From Hydractinia symbiolongicarpus (taxonomy: Eukaryota; Cnidaria; Hydrozoa; Anthoathecata; Hydractiniidae), in NCBI RefSeq assembly GCF_029227915.1, contig NC_079888.1, positions 2,925,001-2,989,000 on the forward strand: DNA of 64,000 nt. The letters run 5' to 3'. A program made the position numbers and the translations under genes. A model generated the notes under the pieces. That model searched no databases, had not been told where the DNA came from, and saw only the letters and a program-made list of their open reading frames with translations. Shown here in pieces: positions 50,657-59,967 of the stretch (the stretch's first letter is position 1; each line of letters starts with the position of its first letter).

Positions 50657-50862
50657 CAGGTCAAGAAATCTTACCGGAAAAAGTACTCACGTTGCAGGAT
50701 GGTACCTTTCCAACTATTAAACAGCTACAGAAGTTGTTGGGTACTAAGCGTATAAAGGCCATTGGTTTTGATGAATGTCAAACACCCAACAAAGGTAGCA
50801 GGGCAACAGCCCAGAACCTCGTAAATGAGGTTAATTTTCTTGTATGGAATAGGGGTGAATAG
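50617..50862 (+). CDS. Polinton hypothetical protein, possibly 3' part of the preceding gene
   Basis: An 81-residue frame (LQDGTFPTIKQLQKLLGTKR, IGFDECQTPNKGSRATAQN) that overlaps the preceding one by 40 bases and lacks the TAATAAA start motif. That supports a frameshift origin. Function unknown. Confidence 0.4.
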   Translation: MGRRNQLIVKEIVTGQEILPEKVLTLQDGTFPTIKQLQKLLGTKRIKAIGFDECQTPNKGSRATAQNLVNEVNFLVWNRGE

Positions 50863-50891
50863 AAAGCTTCGGAAAAAGAGGAGGAGGTGAG

Positions 50892-51290
50892 ATGATCCAC
50901 ATGGAAACAATAGAGGGTATTCAAAATTTTGCATATGATGTGGAGGGTTTTATAGATACTTCGCTTGCTGACATCGACGACGTCGAGGACATTGATATAG
51001 GAGGAATAAAGCTCGAAATTGAAACCTTACAGAACAATATCAACGAATTGAAGGGTAAGATTATTTCATATGGTAGTGATATCAAAACAAAAGAGGATAA
51101 GGTGAAAGAGCTCAAAAAGCAGAAAGCTGGGAAGCAAAGTGATAAGGAAATTTCCAAACTTGAGAAGGATATTGAAATCTTGAAAAACAATAGGAAGGTT
51201 GCACTGGGAAGACATGGTCTACTCTCAGGGAAGATTTTTAAGCATCTGAAAAAATATCAAGGCCGAGCTGATGAAAATCGCCGGGGATGA
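50892..51290 (+). CDS. Coiled-coil Polinton protein
   Basis: A 132-residue intact frame. An acidic N terminus (DIDDVEDIDIG) is followed by a long heptad-rich coiled coil, about residues 38-105 (IETLQNNINELKGKI, KEDKVKELKKQKAG). Its 3' end overlaps the next gene by 20 bases, so the two are probably co-expressed. No TAATAAA motif precedes it; GAGGAGGAGGTGAG does. Structural or scaffold role is a guess. Confidence 0.5.
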   Translation: MIHMETIEGIQNFAYDVEGFIDTSLADIDDVEDIDIGGIKLEIETLQNNINELKGKIISYGSDIKTKEDKVKELKKQKAGKQSDKEISKLEKDIEILKNNRKVALGRHGLLSGKIFKHLKKYQGRADENRRG

Positions 51291-51669
51291 TATGCCCCTG
51301 CTGGAGAAGCCTAAAATCCTCTTCAGGGAGCAAGGTATAACTATAGCTAGTATCGTGTCCGCCATTGGCCTATTGGTTTCAACCATTGTACTATCCGTTA
51401 CGGGAGGATGTGCAGCGGCAGGTTCTGCAGGGGGAGGTGCCGCGGGAGGTGGTGGAAAAGGCTTTGTAGAAAAGCAGCTTGAAATGCTCGGAAAGTTCCT
51501 TAAATATTTGGCAGGTAAGGGAGGTGCTGCATTACCCGGGATCATCGGTACCGTAGTCTCCTTCTTCCTGAGGGTAGCGTCAACTATCGTGGGATACGCG
51601 GCCAAGCATCTGTACATGGCCATCGCGGGTGCTGCCGGTTTTGTAGTGCTATATGTTGGAAGGAAATAG
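51271..51669 (+). CDS. Hydrophobic, Gly-rich membrane protein
   Basis: The 132-residue frame holds a first membrane segment at about 24-43 (ITIASIVSAIGLLVSTIVL), a run of small residues rich in Gly and Ala (AAAGSAGGGAAGGGGKGF), then hydrophobic segments around 87-100 and 113-129. Together with the overlapping coiled-coil gene it could form a membrane-associated virion module; this is inferred from order only. Translation may begin at the second Met, eight codons in (MPLLEKPK). Confidence 0.5.
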   Translation: MKIAGDDMPLLEKPKILFREQGITIASIVSAIGLLVSTIVLSVTGGCAAAGSAGGGAAGGGGKGFVEKQLEMLGKFLKYLAGKGGAALPGIIGTVVSFFLRVASTIVGYAAKHLYMAIAGAAGFVVLYVGRK

Positions 51670-51734
51670 GTTACTTGAGCCAGATGTAGGCTATTATGAG
51701 GCCTACCCCTGTCTGATCAGCACGTCTTGGTATC

Positions 51735-52726
51735 CTAATGCTGGTTTTGTGGGGGTTGTTCAGGCGATTTGGTATGATCAGCAGGCGTGGGCGGATGCTT
51801 GGCGTGTATATGGTATAGCCTGTATGGTATGTTTTGTAGTATGCTTGGGGGGTATGGGAGGTGTAGTATGCTCTGGAGGTATAGGAGGTGTAGTATGTCC
51901 GGGAGGTGTGGTATGTGTAGGTATTTTGATAGTATGCTTTGGGGTGGTATTATAGCCCTCTCTGTATGAATAGGCTTGTCATTCACATCGATCTGTACAC
52001 CCACGTTTATGTGGTGGTAGGTGCTATCAAAATATTGTTGTTATACCCTACAATCTTGGCTATGCACAGGTTCATGTCTGAGGGCAGCATATACACGCTG
52101 GACGTTACCGCAAATTTTACCGGGGTTCGGGCATATTGAAGCACCTTCTGGAATTCCGTGATATCATGCCCTACATTTTCCTGGCGTTGTACCATGGCTT
52201 CAAATTTTTGCAATAAGATTTGCCTAGGATCCGACTAGGTATGCCTTGGCCCCTACTTGTGATCCTAGCAATAAGACCACATAAACCCTGATACTCTCAC
52301 TTAGCTTGGTTAGACCTTCCGATGTCAGGCCCTGACTTGTAGGTATGATAAGCTTCGTCCAATCCCCATCAACTTGCGGCCACCATCTGCCGTTCGTTAA
52401 GGACGACATGACAGCCTTGAATTTGCACAAGGCATTAGCATCTGCACCAAATTCACGGTACGCTTGTGCATACTCTGATGTGGAATGGGGATTTTTATAC
52501 TGAGAAAACCCATCATCATACGGCATGGGGACCTTTATTCTTGCCAGAATACGACGCAAGTGGTAATAGACATGTAATTTAAAGATCGAGTTTACAAGGG
52601 GTATGGAGCCCATCAGATGCTTGGCAGATATGCCTAGTGCGGTCGTTGCGCAATTGGTGGCAAAATTCACCTGCACGTTCCAGTAGTCCAATGTCTGCCC
52701 TGTGCAGCCCACACTAACGGGGTCGT
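51735..52726 (-). pseudogene. Polinton structural-type protein, N-terminally truncated and frameshifted
   Basis: The frame is already open where the element is cut at 52727, so the true start is lost. Part 1 (to a TAG near 52224) reads GCTGQTLDYWNVQVNFATN, SIFKLHVYYHLRRILARI and SESIRVYVVLLLGSQVGA. Part 2, after a one-base shift near 52225, reads HDITEFQKVLQYARTPVKF and IAKIVGYNNNILIAP. A short Pro/Ile/His-rich frame (52004-51735) follows over a region that on the plus strand is a run of GGAGGTRTAGTATG-like repeats. I recognise the type as a cnidarian Polinton protein without known function; a minor capsid role is possible. Confidence 0.45.
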
Positions 52727-53420
52727 ACAGGGGGGGGGACGGAATCCGCCCCCCCCCCTCACTAACTTTTCATAGGGTTGTTCAAATTGAATCAAACTTT
52801 GCACACTTATAGTACGTCACAAAGGGAACAAAATGGCAGCAATAAATTTTTGCTTGCGTCAGCACATTTTCTGTGACGTCATTAGAAGCTTGAAATTTGT
52901 TAAAAATGCCACTATCTGCTTAAAATTTAATCACTTTTGTTCCAGAGCGAATTTTTGCATTCTGTTTGAAGTTTCTGAAAGTTAAATAAAAGTTATTTAA
53001 CATATTTTCCGGTTTTTACGTAGATCGCATAAAAAATTGCCAAAAATTGCTCGAAAATCCGTTTTTTCCGATTTTCGGGTAAAATCCGACAAAATCGAGA
53101 AATCGGGTTAATCATGTGTCCAAATTATGCAAAATGATTCTTCTTAATAAAACAAAGTTGTGTTGCAAGTTTCAGGTTCTAAGGATCCTAACAGAAGTTA
53201 TTAAATTTTCCCCATTATAAGGATTTCATAGAGATATTTAGGGGTAGTTTCGAGTAATGGCCAACATCAAAGCCTCTGGAAGGTATGTGACCTAAAAATG
53301 TGGCATGCAGGTGTCTAATAGATAAATATTGAAACTCAGTAAGTTTCATAGCTATATAACATAGCAATAAGGAGTTATTAAAAGAAAACCGTCAGGGGGG
53401 TGGAATCCGCCCCCCCCCGG
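52727..53420. repeat. Interspersed repeat bounded by G/C-run motifs, at the Polinton breakpoint
   Basis: Both ends carry the same motif in direct orientation: a G run, GGAATCCGCC, then a C run (52727-52758 and 53392-53420). The body is AT-rich and non-coding (for example TTTCATAGGGTTGTTCAAAT). Its left end coincides exactly with loss of the last Polinton gene. It may be an insertion that truncated the element or a neighbouring repeat left after a deletion. Confidence 0.55.
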
Positions 53421-54171
53421 ATAGAATAGGGTTAAATGCTCCTCAAAAAACACGATATCTTTTGAATTTATTTGTAACTAAAGCTGGCTATAAACAAAAA
53501 TTCAGAATAACCAGTTTGCTTAATTTCGTCTAATCTGAAAGTTTAATAACAAAAATACAGTGATAACTATAAAATTATCAAGGTTGCATTAAAATACGGT
53601 TGATAGAAGTAGTTCTTGTTGTTAGTTTTGTATATTTCTTTGTTTGTTCGAGGAATTTTATATTTTGTTGTTTCTCTTTTTGTTTGTTTGTTTGTATTGT
53701 TTCATGTAAAATTGTATTGGCTCATTCGTTAGTCCGTATTTTTGTTTAAATTTTAGCAAAGTCATACATAGTGTTTATCAATTTTTTAAAAATTTTTAAA
53801 GCTTTTGAAAACAAAAAACACAGTGAAAATACACACGCTCCCGCAGCAACCAACTACAATCAAAAATGCACTCAAGCGTGGTTCTTTCTTTAAAAAATTA
53901 CAAACTATGCTAATTTTATGAAGTAATTATAAACAACGTTTCTGTTTGTTTCTTTTGGTAACGGACTAGAATTTATTAGCTAGAAGACAAAAAGATTTGT
54001 TTCGTCTTTATTTTCCAGCACAAGAATGAATCAATATGATAGGATAATTTGTTTTTTAGAAAGTGACAAAAGTCTTTTATTAAAAAAGTGCCGTATATTT
54101 TCCAATATTTACTTAAAAACGACGACATTTCTTCAGAACATGTATATGTATACAACATGTATATGTATACA

Positions 54172-54206
54172 CCAAAATACGTATATTATTAATATACGTA
54201 TTTTGG
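54172..54206. repeat. Perfect 17-bp-arm palindrome
   Basis: CCAAAATACGTATATTA and its exact reverse complement flank a single T. Just upstream (about 54138-54171) is a direct repeat of CATGTATATGTATACA. The surroundings (53421-54716) are AT-rich and I see no gene in them. Confidence 0.8.
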
Positions 54207-54716
54207 TATACGTATTTTAATAATAGCTCTATTCTGTTCATAAAGTTTTACTTTGAACCCCTGGAGATGGGGGGAATCTATCCCTCATCGATCTTTTAAG
54301 GGCTATCAAACAGGATGATATGCTAATGCCTCGTGGAAATAGTAGAAAATATTTTCCCACAGTGATACCACTTGTGAATCTACTGACGCTAAAATTCGAC
54401 TCGTATCGTTACAGATTGGAAATAGTTAGTTCATATTGCATACAATCAAGTGCGTAATTAATTGGTTGGTTAGTTTTCTTTTGATGTGGGAATTGGAAAC
54501 GAAGTGCGCCAAATTGTTTGCTGTGTAGCTATTTATGACAGGAGTGGAATGGGGAAAAGGTTATTGAAAAATCATCCTTGCTCAATTATGCATAATTGAA
54601 AACAAAAACAAACTGAAAGCATTTCTAACACAGTAGCGTAAAAACGGGAAGAAAATTTCATTTAACTTTTTTTCTATTTTACAAAAGTTATGTCTGTCTC
54701 ATAGTTAACTATTTTT

Positions 54717-55415
54717 ATGGGGATATGTCTTGGAAGTCTGGTCACTGCTCGTCTTAGCGATAACATCACTACTGAATGTCGTCGAAGACCTGATTTTGAG
54801 AAAAAAACATTACAAGCGTTGGCTGCAGTTGGAACTGCAGTAAATAAACCAATGAATGATGGAAGGCAAAGTACCTACAATAAAGCTCATGTACTTCCCT
54901 GGACCTTTATTGGAACAAAAGTCTGCGATGAGTTTAACGATCATGTTGATGAGCGGACTAAAAGAGAAAAGGATTTGAAAGAATGGAAAGAAATTGTAAA
55001 GCAATTTAATGAGGCGCTTCACAGGATTGACACAGAGTGGCTGGATTATAAAAAAATGAAAAGGAAAGAGATAGGAGCATATGAAGAAGCTAACAAGAAG
55101 AACCAACAAGACTGCACACGGTTAATAAATCGAGTGAAGTTACGGAGAACAGGAAACAGAGCTATTGTGGCTAACGTTGTGGCTGTTGCAAAATGCATAA
55201 ATAGTTTCCCAGCCAATCTTCGACCAGGTTTTGCCACCACAAATCATGCAATTGACGATAATCTTGATCCTATGTTAAGGCAAGCAGTGGCAAAAGGCGT
55301 GGCTATCAGAGAATCAGATCTCACTACTATGTCCCGAGGGCTTCATGAAAAGTATAATTTGCCTCACCAAACCTATGGGAACGGTGGTATCATGAGTTCG
55401 GATCAAAAAGAATAA
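54717..55415 (+). CDS. Orphan protein with predicted N-myristoylation and coiled coil
   Basis: A 232-residue single-exon frame, much longer and less AT-biased than chance frames nearby. The N terminus MGICLGSL fits the myristoylation consensus (Gly2, small residue at 6), and Cys4 could be palmitoylated, so membrane-inner-face attachment is predicted. Residues 72-133 are highly charged with heptad character (KREKDLKEWKEIVKQFNEAL, EWLDYKKMKRKE). The C terminus (AVAKGVAIRESDLTTMSRGL) is compact and helical. No domain was recognised. A 53-bp piece of it (55093-55145) recurs at 59064-59116. It could be a taxon-restricted gene or a domesticated transposon protein. Confidence 0.6.
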   Translation: MGICLGSLVTARLSDNITTECRRRPDFEKKTLQALAAVGTAVNKPMNDGRQSTYNKAHVLPWTFIGTKVCDEFNDHVDERTKREKDLKEWKEIVKQFNEALHRIDTEWLDYKKMKRKEIGAYEEANKKNQQDCTRLINRVKLRRTGNRAIVANVVAVAKCINSFPANLRPGFATTNHAIDDNLDPMLRQAVAKGVAIRESDLTTMSRGLHEKYNLPHQTYGNGGIMSSDQKE

Positions 55416-57989
55416 TACAGAAAAAAACATTTTCGAACGTTTGTTTTTTTCTTTATTTATGTAATATCAAGATATTTGTTTAAAAAATATAACGTCCATT
55501 AAATACACCTTTCTCGAATTAGTTTTCTTTGTAGATGTAGCTATTCAAAAAATTGATACAACGAACTTCCAATCGAACGTTTCTGTTATAATTCGTTTTA
55601 CTATTTCAGGAAAACATCAGTAAAGTTGTTTTAATGGATGACGTAATTTTTGTTGACATATAAATATGGCCGTCGCCACGTTTTTGTATGGTTTATAAGC
55701 TTTATTTTAAATTATTTTTGTTGGTTAGTTGTATTCAATGACATCGACGAGGATAATATATGTATGGTTTATAATGAAAAACTACAGAGTTGTTACATGC
55801 TGCGCAATTTGTCTCGCTGTAGGCTTTCATGGTAAAATCGAACGTTTCCAATTATTTTAGATTCTTGATTTCCGTTAACGCTTTGTGGAACAGAATCTTT
55901 AACATCACCTGACTTTTATGAGGCAAATTAGAAATAAATATGAAAAACATCAGGTTTATGAATTTTTTTAAAACGCAGGATATGGATAACATTAGCTACC
56001 ATCTTTTGGAAATAATTAGAATCGCGTACAAAGATCTATTTTTCCCGTTGTTGGTATTAATAAGTTCCGCTATGCGAATATATTTTAACATTGAAAACAA
56101 ACATCTGTTTTCATTAGCATGAAATGCCATTTCTGTAAAAATCTTCTTTTTACCAACATTTCAGAGACATATTCTCAAAATACATAGTGCTTCGTTGAAA
56201 TATTTTCCATGTGATTCACCCAATGTAAGACGCGGTGAGTTTTGAAAGGGAACAGATTTTCGTGTGAACAATGCGCTGCAGATGTTTGGAGAAAGTTAAC
56301 TTTTATCAATTATTATTAAAAAAAGACTAGTGCGCTACAAAAATTTCCCTTACAAAAAATGCGCCAGTCCTTCTCTTTTTCCACCTTGCAATGTATAATC
56401 GAATTGACGCTTTACCAAATTGAATTTTTACTGTAACTGTTAATGCATTTGTTCTTACTGGTTTACTGTAAGGTCAGATGTTTTGGAGCTGGATTTTGTT
56501 AATAGCTCAATACTTTTTTAGCGAAAAATTATAATGAAATAACGCACTTTTCCCTATCCCCTTGCAATCCATAGGTCGAGGTTCTCCAGACTCTGTAAAG
56601 ATGCACAAATCCTAAGAAGTTACAAGTACAAGCTTGAATTTCATGTTTTTTGTTTAAACTTGCAGAAAATCTCACTCAAGCGCGTCATCCTTATTAATAA
56701 GTACAATTTGTTGATCATGAAAGGAATGTGAATCATAACACATTTGGGTGTTCGTTTTGTTTGATAGAAATGGGTAAGGGAACATGATGGCAAATCCATT
56801 TCGTTTTTCTTGTTTTAAACAAACCTTTTTTAGTTCTAAAATCAGTAGTTTTTTATATGTTCACTCAAGTATACTAAGCGATATATGTCTTAAGGTTACT
56901 GTAAAGGAAAAAACTCACTTGATGAGTAGTCTCAGAAAAACCCTTATAATTTATCAATACTTTTAAGTTTTTTTTTAATTTTTTTTGTTTCTGAATGTTT
57001 GATGAAAGACTTTTTTGATGGTGTTATTTTCGTGAGATGTTAATTTTCCAAAAAGAAAATATAATGAATTAAACACACACCATTTTTTTTTTCACCGTAC
57101 GTTTTAAAATGACTTCTTTTTCCGAACGCGTGGTCGCAGACGTCTCGTTTTTGAACTATTACATCCAGCATAAATTAAATTCAAAAAGGTTCCCGGGTTT
57201 TTTTTTTGTAACAACGTCGTTATGAAATTATTTGTAATTATATATAATCATTCAAAAAAAATGCATATTTTTTTCTTTCTGTCGTCATAATTCGCTAATC
57301 AGTAATTTATACAAAAAAATCCGGGAACCTTTTGTGCATAATTTATTCAGCTTTCCATTACCGAAAATTTCAATAAGCCAATAGGAAGTTTTCGGAAAAA
57401 GAGACCACAAAGGCATGTATGCGAAAATTTACTAACGAGATATTTGTTTTTAAAGATTTTCGTAGGTGTTTTGAAAATGTATGAACTGAGTATGCAGAAA
57501 GATGATAGAAGTGTGAACTTTTTCTTTATGCTGAATATGCGTGCACGCTTTCAGAATTATTAACAGACAGAAGTCAGGGTTACTAGAGAAAGCTTATATG
57601 CATACTCCTTAACTTTGATTTTTTTAATGATTTTTTATATGACAACATTTATATATATATCGATGGTGAAAGTAAACTATCTAAAAAATAATATTATGCA
57701 TATATTTATACAGTAGTTTCATATCATGCATAATGTTTACAAAAAATATGCGTAACTCATTTTGCACATATTTTCTCGAAGGTGTGAAGGATATAACACC
57801 TCTGAAAAGGCTCTTTCCAGAAAAAAAGGATGTTCCAAATATTTTCATGGAATATAAAAATGTCATTCGAAAGAGAATTTTTTTTTATATGTCATGAATT
57901 TTGTTTCCTTTACAGTAACCTTAAATAATAGTAGTACGTTTGGTTGTGAAAGGTCATTTTAAAACTAAAATGTACGGAAGCCGAGAAGG
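55416..57989. other. Intergenic AT-rich region
   Basis: No gene is recognised in 2.6 kb. It contains the MITE at 57184-57333, homopolymer T runs and short chance frames without domains (for example near 55650, 55940 and 56784). Confidence 0.45.
57184..57333. repeat. About 150-bp MITE with 21-bp terminal inverted repeats
   Basis: The left end AAAAGGTTCCCGGGTTTTTT is mirrored at the right end by AAAAAAATCCGGGAACCTTT. The interior is AT-rich and non-coding. The TIRs differ at one position. Confidence 0.65.
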
Positions 57990-59300
57990 GTCAATCCACA
58001 AATATGTTTCAAATCCACAAATATACTTCAAATCCGAATTTCAAATCCAAAAATATATTTCAAATCCACAAATGTTTTTCAAATACGCAAAATTATTTCA
58101 AATTCACAAATATATTTTAAAAATCCAATTTTCCCATGACCCTGCCCCTGGATCTAAGGCCCTTAAAAAAAGTTACGTGTGCGCGACATGATTTCAAACA
58201 AACATAGCAGACCGTTTTTGTTCGTCATGCGGGGAGAAAATCGGATTTTATAGCCATCATTTCTGCTCGTATTGTGGAAAGGAAATAATGAAGAATGCAG
58301 GAAATTATTCTGTGGTCTAGAAGAATATGTCTTGCTATACCCTAAGCAAAAGGTGGTCGAAATGATACCTGGGACAAAAACAGCTTTTACTGTTGACAAA
58401 TACAAAAGGAGCTACGTAAGCCATTTTCAAAACTAGACCTTTATTTATGCTAAGGATACAATTTACAATCTGCAACAACTCGGAAACTTCTTGATGCCTT
58501 AAAAAGTCCAAATAATATTACTTTGGATGATACTTTGAGCGAAAATGAGGACAATAAAAACTCCAACCTTGATATACTCTTAAATGAATATAGTGCTGAT
58601 CCTACACATGAGGAACAAGCCAGCGGTAGTGGTGCTGGCAGTGTGAAATATGGTTGGTGTCCCATATGTAATAAAAGATTTCCATTCTCAGTAAATGAAG
58701 CGCAGGAAGATCAGTGTTTTAAGTATAAGAACGTTAGATCATTTTTAATGTATTTACCACAGCTTACAAAAGAAGTATGTATATAACAAAACGAGACTAT
58801 ATTCCCGCAGAAATGATATTAACGTATATTTGGTCTTGCTTCTAACCAATCACGAGGAGGCATAGTGTAGCCTAGCTGTCCAATGACATGGTTGAAATAT
58901 TCAACTAATTCTTTGTCGCAGTCATTAAGAACATGTAAAGCTTTTGTTGTGTATTGCAGTTATAACTTTTATTGCACGTCTTTTCATTCCACAATTTGAA
59001 CAGAACAACTCCAGTAGGTAGAATTATCTTTCACAACGAAAACAAAAGCATGCACTTGCAGCCACAAGAAGAACCAACAAAACTGCACACGGTTAACAAA
59101 TCGAGTGAAGTTACGGTTGATCGAATTAATTTGTGGATTTGAAATATGTTTACGGATTTGAATTATATATGTGGATCTGAAATATATTTTCGAATTTGAA
59201 ATATATTTGTGGATTTGAATTTATTGTTTGGATTTTTAAAAAAATCATGTTACTGATTTGAAATTTCTTTGTGGATTTGAAATATATTTGTGGATTTGAA
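57990..59300. mobile_element. Foldback-type element with subrepeat arms and a decayed zinc-finger frame
   Basis: The left arm (about 57990-58125) is a string of TTTCAAATCCACAAATATA-like 19-20-bp units. The right arm (about 59118-59300) is the same unit in reverse complement (TGTGGATTTGAAATATATT). Between the arms are coding remnants on the plus strand: a double zinc ribbon FCSSCGEKIGF and FCSYCGKEIM (about 58205-58290), then VVEMIPGTKTAFTVDKYKRS (about 58352-58410), then a frame at 58523-58786 ending in WCPICNKRFPFSVNEA, a CxxC finger like UBZ types. It also contains a 53-bp copy of part of the 54717-55415 gene (59064-59116). The arms and interior suggest a DNA transposon, but no transposase was identified. 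Confidence 0.6.
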
Positions 59301-59967
59301 GTTGGCGTTCAGAGTGAACTATTTTTCCTGTCTTTCTGACCAAAGTCGTTTCCTTCAAGACTTTTTATCTTTCTTTTTCGTTCTTTCTCGCATTAGATTT
59401 GGCTATAAAAGACTTAGCGATGTAGTGTAAGCACGAAACGAATACATCAGGTACCCGCAACTCAAAAATTTATGTCGGCTAAGACATTATGCACATTATG
59501 GTTAGCATCGTTAGCCTATAGTGAGAACCAAGCTTTACTGAAATTTTATCTTTTTTATACCAAAATCTTAAAAACCTATTTTCATGGTTTTCTAAACAAA
59601 CTTAATTACATAGCATACATTTTGCCCACTTCTCGAATTTGTTGCGTCGAACCAACAAAATCGACAATGTATATCACATTTGCTTACTCACCGGAAATAA
59701 ATCTGCAAATTAAACTTTACAATACATCAATGACTTGATTAGGTAACTCCATTGTCAGCAATATTTGTAGAGCTCTCGTTTTTAAAATAGATTTTTTTAC
59801 CCTGTTGGTCTCTTTACGAGATCAATGTACAATTCGCATCCTGATTGGTCTCTGTCAACCTCATGCAACCAGGGTGTTGCTAATAAGAAGCTAATTGACT
59901 CTCAAACCATAATAAAAAAAGAAAAGAAAATTAGTTTTAAAGGATGTCTTAGCAGCAATAAAACTTC
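59301..59967. other. 3' flank of the phosphodiesterase gene
   Basis: No gene is recognised. An 88-codon chance frame at 59472-59738 lacks domain features. The region should contain the 3' UTR and poly(A) site of the minus-strand gene ending at 59968, but no clear minus-strand AATAAA is seen. Confidence 0.35.

Larger units (their letters stand above)
40655..52726. mobile_element. Decayed, right-truncated Polinton/Maverick (adintovirus-like) element
   Basis: About 12 kb of tightly packed, intron-less genes contrast with the sparse exon-intron host DNA around them. The set includes protein-primed DNA polymerase B with SAP and endonuclease VII domains, a retroviral-type integrase, a double-jelly-roll capsid protein and a packaging ATPase remnant, the defining Polinton complement. 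No adenain-type protease was found. The left end is placed near AGTGGGGTTATTCCCTAATA (about 40659), a motif partly repeated at about 40798 (GGGGAATTCCCTAATGAT). No matching right inverted repeat is present, because the last gene is cut at 52727 by a G/C-run-bounded repeat. Multiple stops and frameshifts show a non-functional copy. Confidence 0.88.

Noticed and set aside
51653-51960. Plus-strand Gly/Val/Cys-rich frames
   Set aside because: Repetitive GGAGGTRTAGTATG sequence on the complement of the 3' end of a minus-strand Polinton frame; no motif and biased composition.
40909-52712. Stop codons in PolB, capsid and integrase taken as a reassigned genetic code
   Set aside because: The interruptions use all three stop codons and are mixed with frameshifts and a deletion, while host genes use standard stops. 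Decay explains them better.
59472-59738. 88-codon plus-strand frame upstream of the phosphodiesterase 3' end
   Set aside because: No domain, no splice context, composition typical of AT-rich chance frames.
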